A stretch of 64,000 bases of DNA, from NCBI RefSeq assembly GCF_014202895.1, contig NZ_JACHHV010000005.1, forward strand, positions 1 to 64,000, read 5' to 3'. The position numbers were made by a program, and so were the translations under genes. The DNA is from Lactovum miscens. GTDB lineage: Bacteria > Bacillota > Bacilli > Lactobacillales > Streptococcaceae. Position 1 is the stretch's first letter. The number at the start of each line of letters is the position of its first letter. Shown one piece after another: positions 1-9,059 of this stretch. The notes under the pieces were generated by a model. That model was not told where the DNA came from, made no database searches, and saw nothing but the letters and a program-made list of their open reading frames with translations.

Positions 1-95
1 GAAGGTTGGATTAATTCTTACCCAAGAAAAATGTTCAATTATAAAAATTCAAAACAGATGCTAAAACTGGCTAACTTATAATTGCAATTTTCCAA
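1..95 (+). pseudogene. Fossil 3' end of an IS30-family transposase with its terminal repeat
   Basis: The stretch aligns by eye with the 3' end of the IS30-type transposase at 22661-23715 (plus-strand sense here): it keeps the words CCAAGAAAAATGTTCAA, CAGATG and TGGCTAA, then runs into a degenerate terminal repeat ending near TTTTCCA at position 95. The reading frame is broken and only the last part lies in the window. Positions 62-90 recur identically, inverted, at 22356-22384, so this is probably a related but distinct old element. It carries no function. Confidence 0.7.
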
Positions 96-107
96 TGACT
101 TTAAAAC

Positions 108-146
108 AAAAGGAGTTCACATTTATTATTTGTGAACTTCTTTTAT
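108..146. terminator. Bidirectional hairpin terminator after pgl
   Basis: Arms 108-121 and 131-144 pair over 14 bp with one wobble and a 9-base loop. A-rich and T-rich flanks sit on both sides. It lies directly after the stop of the minus-strand lactonase gene at 151, so it most likely ends that transcript. Confidence 0.7.
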
Positions 147-150
147 AATC

Positions 151-1179
151 TTATTTAATTGGTAGGACACAGGTTATTTCGGGAGCGTAGAAGTTTTTTT
201 GTAATAATTTCAATTTTCCAGTTTCAAAGTCACGTTTAAACAGAGTCAAATTATCAGAATCTTGATGGCCTACTAAGATAAAATTTTCATCTCCTACGAG
301 ATTAAAATCACGTGGGATTTGTCCTTCCGTTTTAATAATATCTAGTAAGTTAAGCTTTTTCCCCTCTTCAGTAATTGAATAGATAGCAATAGAATCGTGT
401 CCACGGTTTGAGACATACAAGAACTTATTGTCTGAAGTTAAACGAATAGCAGCTACACCGTTATAACTTGTGAATTCTTCGGGGATTGTTGATATCTTTT
501 GAACAAGTTCAAATTGGCCATCATAATAATTCAAAACTTCAACGCTTGAGTCAAGTTCACAAGCTAGGTAAGCTGTCTTGCCATCTGAAGAAAATTCTAA
601 ATGACGATTGCCTGAGCCAGGAGCTGATTTGTATTGAGCAACGAAAGTTAATTTTCCTTTTTCAGAAACTTTATAAGTAAAGACTGAATCATTACCAAGG
701 TCACATACAGCTAAGTAATCATCTGGTGTAATTAGAGCGTAATGACAAAGAGGCCCTTTTTGCTCTGGTTTTGGTCCGTGATGATTCTCATGTTTAACAG
801 TATCAGCTAACTCAAGTGATCCATCCGCTAATTGTTTGTAGACTCGAACTTCACCTTCGTGATAATTGGCACTGTAGACGAGTCCGCGCTTAGAATCAAA
901 CGAGACATAACAATTTGAGGCGCCAGGTGCAAAGACATTATTTAATAAAGTTGCTTTTGAACCATCAAAAGTAAAAGCTGAAGTACCACCATTACCTTGA
1001 CCATCTGCTGAGACTGTGTAAAGATGTCCGTTTCCATCCACGGTGAGATACGTTGGGCCGTTCACAAAAGCAACTTCCTCTAAGTTTGAAATCATTTCTT
1101 TATCAGTGTCAAGAACGACACTATATACACCCTTCGATGCACGTTTAGTATAACCCGAAAGTAAGATTTTTTCTATCAT
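151..1179 (-). CDS. pgl: 6-phosphogluconolactonase (seven-bladed beta-propeller lactonase family)
   Basis: Predicted cytosolic lactonase that would hydrolyse 6-phosphogluconolactone in the oxidative pentose phosphate pathway. The 342-residue product starts MIEKILLSGYTKR and shows the repeated blade signatures of this family, such as NGPTYLTVDGNGHLY, SFDSKRGLVYSANYH, HYALITPDDYLAVCDLGND, RHLEFSSDGKTAYLACEL and TSDNKFLYVSNRGHDSIAIY. The frame is open 20 codons further upstream, but the start at 1179 is preceded by GAGGAAAAA, a good ribosome binding site, whereas the longer start has none. It is divergent from tpiA. Some members of the family may have other lactone substrates, so the function is by family. 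Confidence 0.85.
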   Translation of the reverse strand: MIEKILLSGYTKRASKGVYSVVLDTDKEMISNLEEVAFVNGPTYLTVDGNGHLYTVSADGQGNGGTSAFTFDGSKATLLNNVFAPGASNCYVSFDSKRGLVYSANYHEGEVRVYKQLADGSLELADTVKHENHHGPKPEQKGPLCHYALITPDDYLAVCDLGNDSVFTYKVSEKGKLTFVAQYKSAPGSGNRHLEFSSDGKTAYLACELDSSVEVLNYYDGQFELVQKISTIPEEFTSYNGVAAIRLTSDNKFLYVSNRGHDSIAIYSITEEGKKLNLLDIIKTEGQIPRDFNLVGDENFILVGHQDSDNLTLFKRDFETGKLKLLQKNFYAPEITCVLPIK

Positions 1180-1322
1180 TTTTTCCTCATTTTCTATCTT
1201 GTTACAATGCTTAAATGTAAGCGCTATGCCTACTGACACAACAATTTTACCATAAAAAATGATAAAATAAATGCGTCACAAACTATTGATCGTCAGATTC
1301 GATCGTTTAATAAGGAGAAAAA

Positions 1323-2075
1323 ATGTCACGTAAACCATTTATCGCCGGTAACTGGAAAATGAATCATAACCTCAAAGATACTTTTGCCTTCATCGCTGGA
1401 ATCGACGGCAAATTGCCAGATCCTGAAAAAATTGAAGTTGCAATTGCAGCACCTGCTTTGTACCTAGTACCATTGGTACATCATCGTGGAAAGAACACTT
1501 ATAAAGTTTCTGCTGAAAATGTCTATTTTGAAAAATCAGGCGCTTTTACTGGTGAAATTTCACCAGAAATGTTAGCTGCTGAAGGAATCGAATACTCAAT
1601 TATCGGTCACTCAGAGCGTCGTGAGTACTTCCATGAAACCGATGAAGATATCAATAAAAAAGCTCATGCTTTGTTTGCTGCTGGTGTGACACCAATTCTT
1701 TGTTGTGGTGAAACTTTAGAAACATTTGAAAGTGGTAAAACTGCTGAATGGGTTACTTCTCAAATTGAAGCTGGGCTTAAAGATTTGACTGCTGAGCAAG
1801 TTTCTAAGCTTGTTATTGCTTATGAACCAATTTGGGCAATCGGGACTGGTAAGACAGCAACTCCTGAAATAGCTGATGAAACTTGTGGTGTTGTTCGCTC
1901 AATTGTTGAAAAACTATACGGAAAAGAAGTATCAGAAGCAGTTCGTATTCAATACGGCGGATCAGTTAAACCTGATACAATTGCTGAACTTATGGCTAAA
2001 CCAAACATTGATGGTGCCTTAGTCGGTGGCGCTTCACTTCAACCCGATAGTTTCCTTGGCTTGCTGAGTTTTTAA
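1323..2075 (+). CDS. tpiA: Triosephosphate isomerase
   Basis: Interconverts dihydroxyacetone phosphate and glyceraldehyde 3-phosphate in glycolysis, in the cytosol as a dimer. The 250-residue protein has the full TIM-barrel signature: GNWKMN with the substrate-binding lysine near residue 13, GHSERR with the catalytic histidine, [13 protein letters not shown] with the catalytic glutamate, and YGGSVKP and ALVGGASL for phosphate binding. Length is normal. AAGGAG lies 6 bases before the ATG. It is a single-gene unit followed by a strong hairpin at 2256-2300. The central part resembles the lactococcal enzyme closely, which is one reason for placing the organism near Lactococcus. Confidence 0.98.
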   Translation: MSRKPFIAGNWKMNHNLKDTFAFIAGIDGKLPDPEKIEVAIAAPALYLVPLVHHRGKNTYKVSAENVYFEKSGAFTGEISPEMLAAEGIEYSIIGHSERREYFHETDEDINKKAHALFAAGVTPILCCGETLETFESGKTAEWVTSQIEAGLKDLTAEQVSKLVIAYEPIWAIGTGKTATPEIADETCGVVRSIVEKLYGKEVSEAVRIQYGGSVKPDTIAELMAKPNIDGALVGGASLQPDSFLGLLSF

Positions 2076-2194
2076 TCAATAAGAATTTACTAAAAGTCAC
2101 TAAAATAAACGGAAAAGTAATCTGACTATTTTGATGTTAGCTTTTACTATATAAAAATCAGAGTATCAGAGTAATACTGATTGCCAGTTATTGC

Positions 2195-2232
2195 TTTTCT
2201 CAGGTAGTTAAACTAGTTTTATAAATTTCCAA
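2195..2232 (-). repeat. Fossil terminal repeat of an IS30-like element
   Basis: The words CAGGTAGTTAAACTAGTTTT and then ATAAATTTCCAAA parallel the transposase-upstream end of the intact IS30-family element (CAGGTGGCTAAACTAATTTT then ACAATTTGCCAAA at 23685-23718). About three quarters of the positions agree by eye. No partner end or transposase sequence is visible beside it. The rest of 2076-2468 holds a terminator and otherwise nothing recognisable. Confidence 0.5.
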
Positions 2233-2255
2233 AATTATCTTTAATATGACTTCAA

Positions 2256-2303
2256 TATAAAAGCATGCAGTGTATAAATGTTACATTGCATGCTTTTATA
2301 TTT
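2256..2303. terminator. Strong hairpin terminator after tpiA
   Basis: Arms 2256-2274 and 2282-2300 pair over 19 bp with a single G-U wobble, a 7-base loop and a following TTTT run. The A-rich left flank means it could also act on minus-strand transcripts. It lies about 180 bp after the tpiA stop. Confidence 0.8.
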
Positions 2304-2468
2304 TAATTGTACATGATTATTAATTAAATGTAGATTATCTGTTGAGCAAGCTTAATAGCATTTTTATCTTCCAAAAAATGTATCTTACTTTAATTATATG
2401 ATTAACAGTACTGAATAAATTATTTTTATAAACATTAGTTAAAAATAACTATAAGGGATATAGAAGTT

Positions 2469-3752
2469 TTAAAAGAAGAGGCTTAGTAATAGTCCAATAG
2501 AAGCAATTGCCATAATACCTGTTATTATCCATCCCATAATGTTAGAAAAAGTATTATTTGAGTACTTACCCATAATTTTTTTGTTGTTTGATATTAACAT
2601 AATTAAAACCATTAGCGGTGGCGCAGCAATGCCATTAATAATTGCAGTATAATACAACATCCTAAAGGGTTTGATTGGAAGAAAGTTTAGGACAACCCCA
2701 ATTATTACAGCTACTATAATTACCCCGTAAAACTCAGGTGCTCTTTTAATCTTTTTATTTAGGCCCTCTTTCCAATAAAAAACTTCGGATATAGCATATG
2801 CCGCAGAACCAGCCAAAACAGGTACTGCAAGTAATCCAGTCCCTAAGATACCCATAGCAAATAACAAAGATGCAAAACTTCCAGCAAATGGTTTTAATGC
2901 TTGAGCTGCTTGGGTGGCAGTATCTATATGGGTTATTCCGTGTGTTTTCAAAGTAGATGCAGTAGTTACAATAATAAAGAACATAATAATATTAGAAAAT
3001 AGCATACCTACGTTTGTGTCAATTTTCATATCCCGTACATCCACATTTTTTATATCTGGTATATCTTTTGCAGTGCCTACAGCTTTTAATCCTAATTTAT
3101 TTTTTTTATGTCCCTCTTCAACCTCCTGATTAGTCTGCCAAAAGAATAAATAGGGCGATATAGTTGTTCCGAGTATAGCCACAATATTTAGAAGATAGTC
3201 TTTACTTGTAGAAAAACTCGGTAAAAGTGTTGAATAAAGAACTTTCGGCCAATTTACTTTGATGATGAGAGCAGTTATAATATAAGCAAATAATGTTAAT
3301 GACATATATTTTAAAAATTTGGCATATATTTTATATGTAACAGTTATTTCTAGTATAACTATTAATATGGCTATACCTACCAGCCAAAATATAAATGGAA
3401 TTCCAATAAGAAGTTGACCAGTGGAAGCCATAGCTCCTAAATCAGCTCCAATATTAATTACATTAGCAATTGTTAGTAATGTCACAGCAAAGTATAATAT
3501 CTTTTTTGAGTAATGTTGTTTTATTACACCGGATAGTCCTTCCGCGCTTATCATACCAATTCGACCGCACATCTCCTGAATAACCACCATGAAGGGAAAT
3601 GAAAACAGAGCAACCCATAATTGGACGAAACCAAACTGTGCTCCAGTCTGAGAGTATGTTGCAATACCAGAAGGGTCGTCATCTGATGCTCCTGATATAA
3701 AACCTGGGCCTAAAATTCTAAGCAGCTTCTTTAACTTTTCTTTTATTTTCAT
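2469..3752 (-). CDS. NRAMP-family metal transporter with non-canonical binding motifs
   Basis: A 427-residue protein with about eleven predicted membrane segments and the NRAMP opening LGPGFISGAS. The metal-binding segments differ from the classical Mn/Fe transporters. TM1 has D26-P-S-G where MntH has D-P-x-N, and TM6 has ISPYLFFW where MntH has MPHN. That pair of changes is the mark of the NRAMP-related clade that includes bacterial magnesium-type transporters (NRMT), so manganese uptake should not be assumed. A cytoplasmic loop at about residues 215-245 contains acidic and basic residues. AAAGG precedes the ATG. It is a monocistron flanked by IS fossils. The 212 bp upstream of it show nothing clear. 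Confidence 0.8.
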   Translation of the reverse strand: MKIKEKLKKLLRILGPGFISGASDDDPSGIATYSQTGAQFGFVQLWVALFSFPFMVVIQEMCGRIGMISAEGLSGVIKQHYSKKILYFAVTLLTIANVINIGADLGAMASTGQLLIGIPFIFWLVGIAILIVILEITVTYKIYAKFLKYMSLTLFAYIITALIIKVNWPKVLYSTLLPSFSTSKDYLLNIVAILGTTISPYLFFWQTNQEVEEGHKKNKLGLKAVGTAKDIPDIKNVDVRDMKIDTNVGMLFSNIIMFFIIVTTASTLKTHGITHIDTATQAAQALKPFAGSFASLLFAMGILGTGLLAVPVLAGSAAYAISEVFYWKEGLNKKIKRAPEFYGVIIVAVIIGVVLNFLPIKPFRMLYYTAIINGIAAPPLMVLIMLISNNKKIMGKYSNNTFSNIMGWIITGIMAIASIGLLLSLFF

Positions 3753-3964
3753 TTTATACGACCTTTACGTTATTATATACACATTTAATGTTTTTAAAAT
3801 GTTACACCAAACTAAACGATATACTCAATCCTAATTGAATATGTGTATAAATGAATTATTTTTAATCTTACTACCTAATTCTAAGTTTTTTTTGTATTAC
3901 AAGTATAGCAATTATGCCACCAATTTTTTTTCAAATTCAGTTGATATCTGTTAATTTTGACTTG

Positions 3965-4700
3965 TGTGGTCATTTTGTATTGTAGTAAGCCCTTGTCAAT
4001 TTAAAAAAATTTGTCTGGCTTTTTGAAAGGTCTGATAGAAGCTTTCCATCCCTGGCATTGCCATAAGTTTTTTCCTTATGGCTCATGCTTGAGTGAAAAT
4101 CAGATTTTCTGAGGGAGAGTTTGGTCGCTTGAGCCAGTGTATTGGCTCCTTGATCTGTATGAATGACAAATTCTTTTGCATGGTGTTCTTTATTGATGAC
4201 TTGATTAAAGCAATCAATCACAGTGTTTCTTTCATCCGAGTTGACATTGACCACACCACAATTTTATAGGTATAAACATCGAAATTATCTACTAAATAAA
4301 GCATGCTATTCTCAATAGAAGTGCAAGTCATATCTGCGAGTTAATCTTATTTAACTCATTGGATTGGCGAGGTAACTTTACTTAAAAAAATTAGGACAAA
4401 ACAGAGACACTATTTTTTCGGTTATAGCAATTGCGCTGATAAGTACTTCCTTTCGCATATAATACCACTAAATACATCAATTTCCCAACACGATTCTATT
4501 TCAAATATTTTTTTGAATCGAATGCCTCGGCAATTATTGATGAGCTATAAAGGGTTTTATGTTCTCCAAAGATTTGTTTGATCTTTTCTGAGAGGATGTC
4601 GCGTTCTCGCTGAGAAATGACAATGTCGGGAGTTGTAGAAGCCTGAATATGAAACGTTAAGTATTTTACAACGTGACGATCACTAGGACTTATTTATGTT
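3965..4700 (-). pseudogene. Decayed IS3-family transposase (OrfB) remnant
   Basis: Two separated pieces of one minus-strand transposase can be read. Near 4505-4640 the translation gives QRERDILSEKIKQIFGEHKT, the conserved helix-turn-helix segment of IS3-type OrfB. At 3970-4254 a 94-codon frame contains VIDCFNQVIN and FVIHTDQGAN, the integrase core around the second catalytic aspartate, followed by a corrupted version of the glutamate region (MSHKEKTYGNARDGKLL). Stops and frameshifts separate the pieces and no intact terminal repeats were found. It fills the gap between the NRAMP gene and the decarboxylase gene. Confidence 0.75.
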
Positions 4701-4750
4701 TCATGAGAAACTTGAACCTTATTTCTTTTTTAGCCATTCTTACTAATATT

Positions 4751-4781
4751 AAAAAATGACGTCATTTAGACGCCATTTTTT
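4751..4781 (-). terminator. Terminator overlapping the end of the decarboxylase gene
   Basis: Arms 4751-4763 and 4769-4781 pair over 13 bp, with one G-U in minus-strand RNA. In the minus-strand sense the right half ends in six U residues. The stop codon lies inside the hairpin. Confidence 0.75.
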
Positions 4782-6351
4782 CTTGATATTCTTCATAGTA
4801 ATCCTTCATCAGACCAATAATCTGTTTACCAATTAAATAATAATCCTCAGTTGGAAGATTGGCTTGTGAGATTCTGAGGTTTCCTTCGCGAGACCCAAAT
4901 CCTGAACCATCCATCAAGACAACTCCGTTTTTTTCGGCTAGATTTTTTAAAAAGTCATTATGAGGAAAACTTGTAGAAAAGTACCTGCGAAAATCTTTGC
5001 CAAATTTTTTTTCAGCTAATTCATAGATGTTAATTAGTGAATAGTACTTTGCGTTCTCTCTTGAGTCATCACCAGGAAATTTTAAAGCCTTGTGCAGATC
5101 TTGATAACGTTGATCAATTAATTCAACAGTCGCCAAAAAATATGGGTCAATGTCATAACGATGAACTAAGTGTGACAGAGAAAAGAGGGCCTCCATGATT
5201 TGTTGAGGAGTTGAAAGACCAGCTGTATGATAGAGACCAACTGAACGTGAGTCTGCCACTAATCGCTCAATGAATGGAAGGTCACTTGGATCACCTGTTA
5301 CGATCTTATAGCGATTACGCAATCGTTGAAGCATATCTTGAGGTAGTTCGGAAATACGTTTATCAAATACGTTGATATCGTTGACAGCAATCAAACCAAG
5401 GCGCCAACCTGTTGCGCCAAATAGCTTAGAATAAGAGTATACCAATAGGGTGTTATAAGGCAAAACTGCATAAATAGACCTAAAGTCCTCCACGAAGGTG
5501 CCATAGACATCATCTGTGATAATCATTAAATCAGGATTGGATTCGACGGCTTTTTTTACCGCAGCCAAGGCCTCATCACTGAAGGCTGTTGATGCAGGAT
5601 TTGAAGGATTAACTATAAAGAAGGCTTTAATATCAGGATCTGCTAGTTTATCTAATTGATCTACACGAATATTCCATTTATCACTTGGATCAGAATCAAT
5701 ATAAACTTCAACTAAATCAAACTCACTTAATTCAGGAATTTGAAGATAGGGAGTAAAAATTGGTGTGTTAATAGCGATCTTATCTCCAGGTTGGATAAGA
5801 TGGTTCCTTTTTAATGAATTAAAGATATATACAATAGCAGCGGTTCCTCCTTCAGTTGGGAAGACCTTAGTTTTTTCTGATAGCTTTTCACCATCATAAA
5901 GTGTTGATTCTAGGTATTTATTTATTATTAGTTCGGTATATGGAAGAACTCGGCTAGGCTCTGGATAGTTATTGCCAATTGCACCATCAACCAACTCTTT
6001 AATAACGTCATCGGCGGCATACTCAAGGTCAAACCGAAGATAGTCCAACATAAGCATCAGAAAATTATCTGTTTCATCTTCGTCGGGCTCTAAAAATGCT
6101 TCGAAACGTTGAGCAATTCCTTTTTTGGTCGTATAACCTGCCATTTCTGCCATATCAATGGTACGTTTTGAATCCTTGATACCGAACTCAATCAATCGGT
6201 TAAAGGCGAGACGTGCCTGAGTGTTTATCCAGTTTGGGTTCCCCCGACCAGCATTTAAGAAGATATTTTCTTTCTCATTGTTTTCTGCTAGTTTTATCAT
6301 TGAAAAGCTTGTTTCAAATGCACCGAGTCCGTTAAAAAATGTTTTATCCAT
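4762..6351 (-). CDS. aspD: Bifunctional aspartate aminotransferase / aspartate 4-decarboxylase
   Basis: A PLP-dependent fold-type I enzyme of 529 residues, the length typical of aspartate 4-decarboxylases rather than the roughly 400 of simple aminotransferases. The N-terminal NAGRGNPNWINT motif is characteristic of that family. The PLP lysine lies in YSYSKLFGATGWRLG, and the conserved IITDDVYGTF, FPTEGGTAAIVYIF and NPSNPAS motifs are present. It would convert L-aspartate to L-alanine and CO2, consuming a proton. In some lactic acid bacteria it works with the antiporter AspT in a proton-motive cycle, but no aspT is adjacent here. Upstream on the minus strand is a TATAAT (6393-6398). The ribosome binding site is weak. 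Confidence 0.88.
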   Translation of the reverse strand: MDKTFFNGLGAFETSFSMIKLAENNEKENIFLNAGRGNPNWINTQARLAFNRLIEFGIKDSKRTIDMAEMAGYTTKKGIAQRFEAFLEPDEDETDNFLMLMLDYLRFDLEYAADDVIKELVDGAIGNNYPEPSRVLPYTELIINKYLESTLYDGEKLSEKTKVFPTEGGTAAIVYIFNSLKRNHLIQPGDKIAINTPIFTPYLQIPELSEFDLVEVYIDSDPSDKWNIRVDQLDKLADPDIKAFFIVNPSNPASTAFSDEALAAVKKAVESNPDLMIITDDVYGTFVEDFRSIYAVLPYNTLLVYSYSKLFGATGWRLGLIAVNDINVFDKRISELPQDMLQRLRNRYKIVTGDPSDLPFIERLVADSRSVGLYHTAGLSTPQQIMEALFSLSHLVHRYDIDPYFLATVELIDQRYQDLHKALKFPGDDSRENAKYYSLINIYELAEKKFGKDFRRYFSTSFPHNDFLKNLAEKNGVVLMDGSGFGSREGNLRISQANLPTEDYYLIGKQIIGLMKDYYEEYQEKMASK

Positions 6352-6392
6352 ATGTTTTTCTTAAATAACCTTAGTTTCTAATTACTTATAAG

Positions 6393-6422
6393 ATTATAGC
6401 ATAGCAAAGCAATGACTGTCTC
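6393..6422 (-). promoter_or_regulatory. Probable promoter of the aspartate decarboxylase gene
   Basis: On the minus strand TATAAT (6398-6393) lies 18 bases after GAGACA (6422-6417), about 40 bases ahead of the ATG at 6351. The -35 match is only moderate. It overlaps the 5' end of the divergent gene. Confidence 0.45.
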
Positions 6423-6453
6423 CTTTAAATATATTTTAGTGTACAATTGTTCT

Positions 6454-7020
6454 ATGTATCATATGGTTTTTCTAGGCGCACTGATTTCAATTTTCTTTAA
6501 TGTTCCCTATGCAATTGGAACTTTAAAGGGGAAAGTGCATCCAAATAGGGTTTCTTGGTTCTTATGGACTGTTGTACCTTTGATTGCCTTTTCGGCTTCG
6601 ATTTCTCAGACAGGCTGGAATTGGGGAGAATTCCCTGTACTAACTACATTAATACTAACGGGATTAATTTTTTTAAGTTCCATTATTTCGAAGAAGTCAT
6701 ATTGGTCGGTTTCAAGAATTGATATTTATTGTGGTTTTTTTTCAGTTCTTGCAATAGTGTTATGGATTTTTACTCACGATGCAAATCTTGCTTTGATATT
6801 GAGTCTTTTAGCCGATTTCTTTGCATTTATTCCAACTATTATCAAAGCTTGGAATCATCCTGAAACTGAAGGTCTTGGTCCATATTTAGGTGGCGTGCTA
6901 AATGCATTAACTTCTTTTTTTGCGTTTAGCGTTTGGAATTTTGCGAGCCTTGCTTTTCCTATTTATTTACTGGTTGTAAATTCTATCTTGACTGTGGTAA
7001 TCTTAAAAAAACTAAATTGA
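6454..7020 (+). CDS. Polytopic membrane protein, PQ-loop/SWEET-like by appearance
   Basis: About 188 residues with six or seven hydrophobic segments. The opening (VFLGALISIFFNVPYAIGTL, then KGKVHPNRVSWFLWTVVPLI) resembles PQ-loop-type half-transporters, and a second related motif occurs at IPTIIKAWNHPETEGLGPYL. The substrate cannot be told. The frame is open back to an ATG at 6412, but no ribosome binding site precedes either start. A TACAAT at 6442-6447 ends 6 bases before the ATG at 6454, so that start is preferred as a possible leaderless message. It is divergent from the decarboxylase gene, with hemW following 22 bp downstream. Confidence 0.6.
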   Translation: MYHMVFLGALISIFFNVPYAIGTLKGKVHPNRVSWFLWTVVPLIAFSASISQTGWNWGEFPVLTTLILTGLIFLSSIISKKSYWSVSRIDIYCGFFSVLAIVLWIFTHDANLALILSLLADFFAFIPTIIKAWNHPETEGLGPYLGGVLNALTSFFAFSVWNFASLAFPIYLLVVNSILTVVILKKLN

Positions 7021-7042
7021 AAGCAAATAAAGGAGTTATCAA

Positions 7043-8170
7043 ATGAAAAGTATTTCATCAGCTTATATTCATGTCCCATTTTGTTCACAAATTTGTTATT
7101 ATTGTGATTTTGCCAAAGTTCTAATTGAAGGACAGCCCGTTGATGATTATGTTGATGAATTGATTAAAGAATTTAATTTTTACAATATTAAAAACTTAAG
7201 AACGATCTATATTGGCGGAGGAACACCGACTACCCTTTCTCCTGAACAAATGTTCCGTCTTATATCAGGTATAAGTGAAAACCTTGATTTGTCTGTTTTA
7301 GAAGAGTTTACAGTTGAAGCAAACCCCGGTGATCTTTCAGATGAGATGATAAGTGTTTTAGCATCTTCACCAGTAAATCGTATTTCACTTGGTGTCCAGA
7401 GCTTTGATGATCATTTGCTCAAAAAGATTGGAAGAAAACACAGAGCAATTGATGTTTATAAGTCACTTGAAAAGCTTCATAGAGCCGGATTTGTTAATGT
7501 AACAATTGATTTAATTTATGGACTTCCAAATCAAACTATGGAGATGGTTAAGGCAGATGTTGCGAAATTTTTAGAGCTAGATCTGCCTCATATTGCACTC
7601 TATAGTCTTATCCTAGAAGACCATACAAGATTCATGAACATGCAAAGAAGTGGGCTTTTACATCTTCCTTCAGATGATAAAAATGCCGATATGTATGAGT
7701 ATATCATGCAAACACTTTCGGAAAAAGGCTATGTACACTATGAGATATCAAATTTTTCAAGGCCAGGGTATGAAAGCAAACATAATCTTACTTATTGGGA
7801 TAATTCTGAATATTTTGGATTTGGTGCAGGAGCTAGTGGTTATATAAATGGTGTGCGTTATAAAAATCATGGCCCTGTCCACCATTATTTGGAAGCAGCA
7901 ATAGATAAAAAAGCTATATATGAAGAAGTTTTGGGAAAAAAAGAAAAAATGGAAGAGGAGATGTTCCTTGGTCTAAGAAAAGCAGAAGGTGTTTTGCTTA
8001 AAAATTTTTCTAAAAAATTTGCTATAGACTTCAATGAAATTTACGGAGAAGTCTTAGAAAAACTGCTAAAAACTGATCTAGTAATTTTTGATGGTGAACG
8101 GCTCTCACTTAGCGAACGAGGGTTTGAACTTGGTAATGAAGTTTTTGAAATGTTCTTGCTTGATCGGTAA
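7043..8170 (+). CDS. hemW: HemW-type radical SAM heme chaperone
   Basis: A 375-residue radical-SAM protein formerly annotated as oxygen-independent coproporphyrinogen oxidase. The iron-sulfur cluster motif C14-x3-C18-x2-C21 is in HVPFCSQICYYCDFA. Other family motifs are IYIGGGTPTTL, EANPGDL, VNRISLGVQSFDDHLL and the HNLTYWDNSEYFGFGAGASGY segment. The extra cysteine of true HemN (C-x2-C-x-C) is absent, which fits HemW. HemW binds heme and helps insert it into respiratory enzymes, which suits bacteria that respire with imported heme. AAGGAG precedes the ATG. Confidence 0.9.
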   Translation: MKSISSAYIHVPFCSQICYYCDFAKVLIEGQPVDDYVDELIKEFNFYNIKNLRTIYIGGGTPTTLSPEQMFRLISGISENLDLSVLEEFTVEANPGDLSDEMISVLASSPVNRISLGVQSFDDHLLKKIGRKHRAIDVYKSLEKLHRAGFVNVTIDLIYGLPNQTMEMVKADVAKFLELDLPHIALYSLILEDHTRFMNMQRSGLLHLPSDDKNADMYEYIMQTLSEKGYVHYEISNFSRPGYESKHNLTYWDNSEYFGFGAGASGYINGVRYKNHGPVHHYLEAAIDKKAIYEEVLGKKEKMEEEMFLGLRKAEGVLLKNFSKKFAIDFNEIYGEVLEKLLKTDLVIFDGERLSLSERGFELGNEVFEMFLLDR

Positions 8171-8187
8171 ATGTGGTAAAATTAATC

Positions 8188-8991
8188 ATGCAAAAAAAAT
8201 TGAATCTAAAAACTTTAGTTATTCTATTTGTATCGTTGATTGTGGTTTTTCTCTTTTTGGCTTGGGTTAGAATAACAACCATTCATAAGCTTGGACAAGC
8301 ATATTCAAACCTTCCTGCTCTTCAAAGTGATTTAAAAAATACATCTGTTAATTTTGAAAAAAAGCCTGCAATTGATTTGTCTGCATATCAACCTTATAAA
8401 AGTGTTAACTATGCCAAATTGGCTAAAAATATTTCTGCAGCCATCGTTCGTGTGCAGGATGGAATTAAAGCAACACCTTCAATCTATATTAATAAAGATG
8501 GTTCGGATCCTGCTTTTAAGTACCATATTACTGGTTTGCAAGAACAAGGTGTTCCAGTTGCTGTTTATGCATATGCAAATGCTACGACTAAAAACCAAAT
8601 GGTAGAAGAAGCCAAGAGTTTTTATGAGCGAGCCAAAGCTTACCAGCCTACTTCTTGGTGGGTAGATGTTGAGTCACCAACAATGAAAGACCTTAATGGT
8701 GGCGTTGAAGCCTTTCGTTCTGAACTTGAAAAGCTTGGTGCCAAGAATATAGGTATTTATTCAAGGGATGATTTTTTAACTGAAAATAATATTGATACAT
8801 CAAAATTTGATGGAACCTGGCTTGCATATTATGGTCAATTAAACGATGGCTCGTTTACAGCACTTAATATAAAGCGTAGTTACCAGATTCAGCAATACAC
8901 TGATCAATTAAAAATTGATGGCTATGCAGGCCCTATTGACCATGATCGAATCTTATCAACCGCTGCATATAAAAAATTTTTTTTAATATGA
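8188..8991 (+). CDS. Membrane-anchored GH25 lysozyme-like muramidase
   Basis: A short cytoplasmic head, one membrane segment (about residues 7-26, LVILFVSLIVVFLFLAWV), then an extracytoplasmic glycoside hydrolase family 25 domain. The first catalytic aspartate is in AIDLSAYQ, and the second acidic cluster is WVDVESP. The family end motif YQIQQYTDQ then GYAGPIDHDRI is complete. It should cleave muramic-acid linkages in peptidoglycan. A GTG at 8173 would extend it by five residues. The ATG at 8188 is chosen because an extended -10 (TGGTAAAAT, 8174-8182) ends 5 bases before it and no ribosome binding site exists. It begins 17 bases after the hemW stop. Confidence 0.85.
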   Translation: MQKKLNLKTLVILFVSLIVVFLFLAWVRITTIHKLGQAYSNLPALQSDLKNTSVNFEKKPAIDLSAYQPYKSVNYAKLAKNISAAIVRVQDGIKATPSIYINKDGSDPAFKYHITGLQEQGVPVAVYAYANATTKNQMVEEAKSFYERAKAYQPTSWWVDVESPTMKDLNGGVEAFRSELEKLGAKNIGIYSRDDFLTENNIDTSKFDGTWLAYYGQLNDGSFTALNIKRSYQIQQYTDQLKIDGYAGPIDHDRILSTAAYKKFFLI

Positions 8992-9059
8992 AAATTAATT
9001 AGGTCTTAATCAGTATAAACATAAATTAATTTATGTAAATTAGAAAAGTTGTAATACAC

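Noticed and set aside
4762-6351. Ordinary aspartate aminotransferase
   Set aside because: The length (529 residues) and the NAGRGNPNW motif fit the 4-decarboxylase family instead.
7043-8170. Coproporphyrinogen III oxidase (HemN)
   Set aside because: It lacks the additional HemN cysteine, and no other heme biosynthesis genes are near; HemW is the better call.
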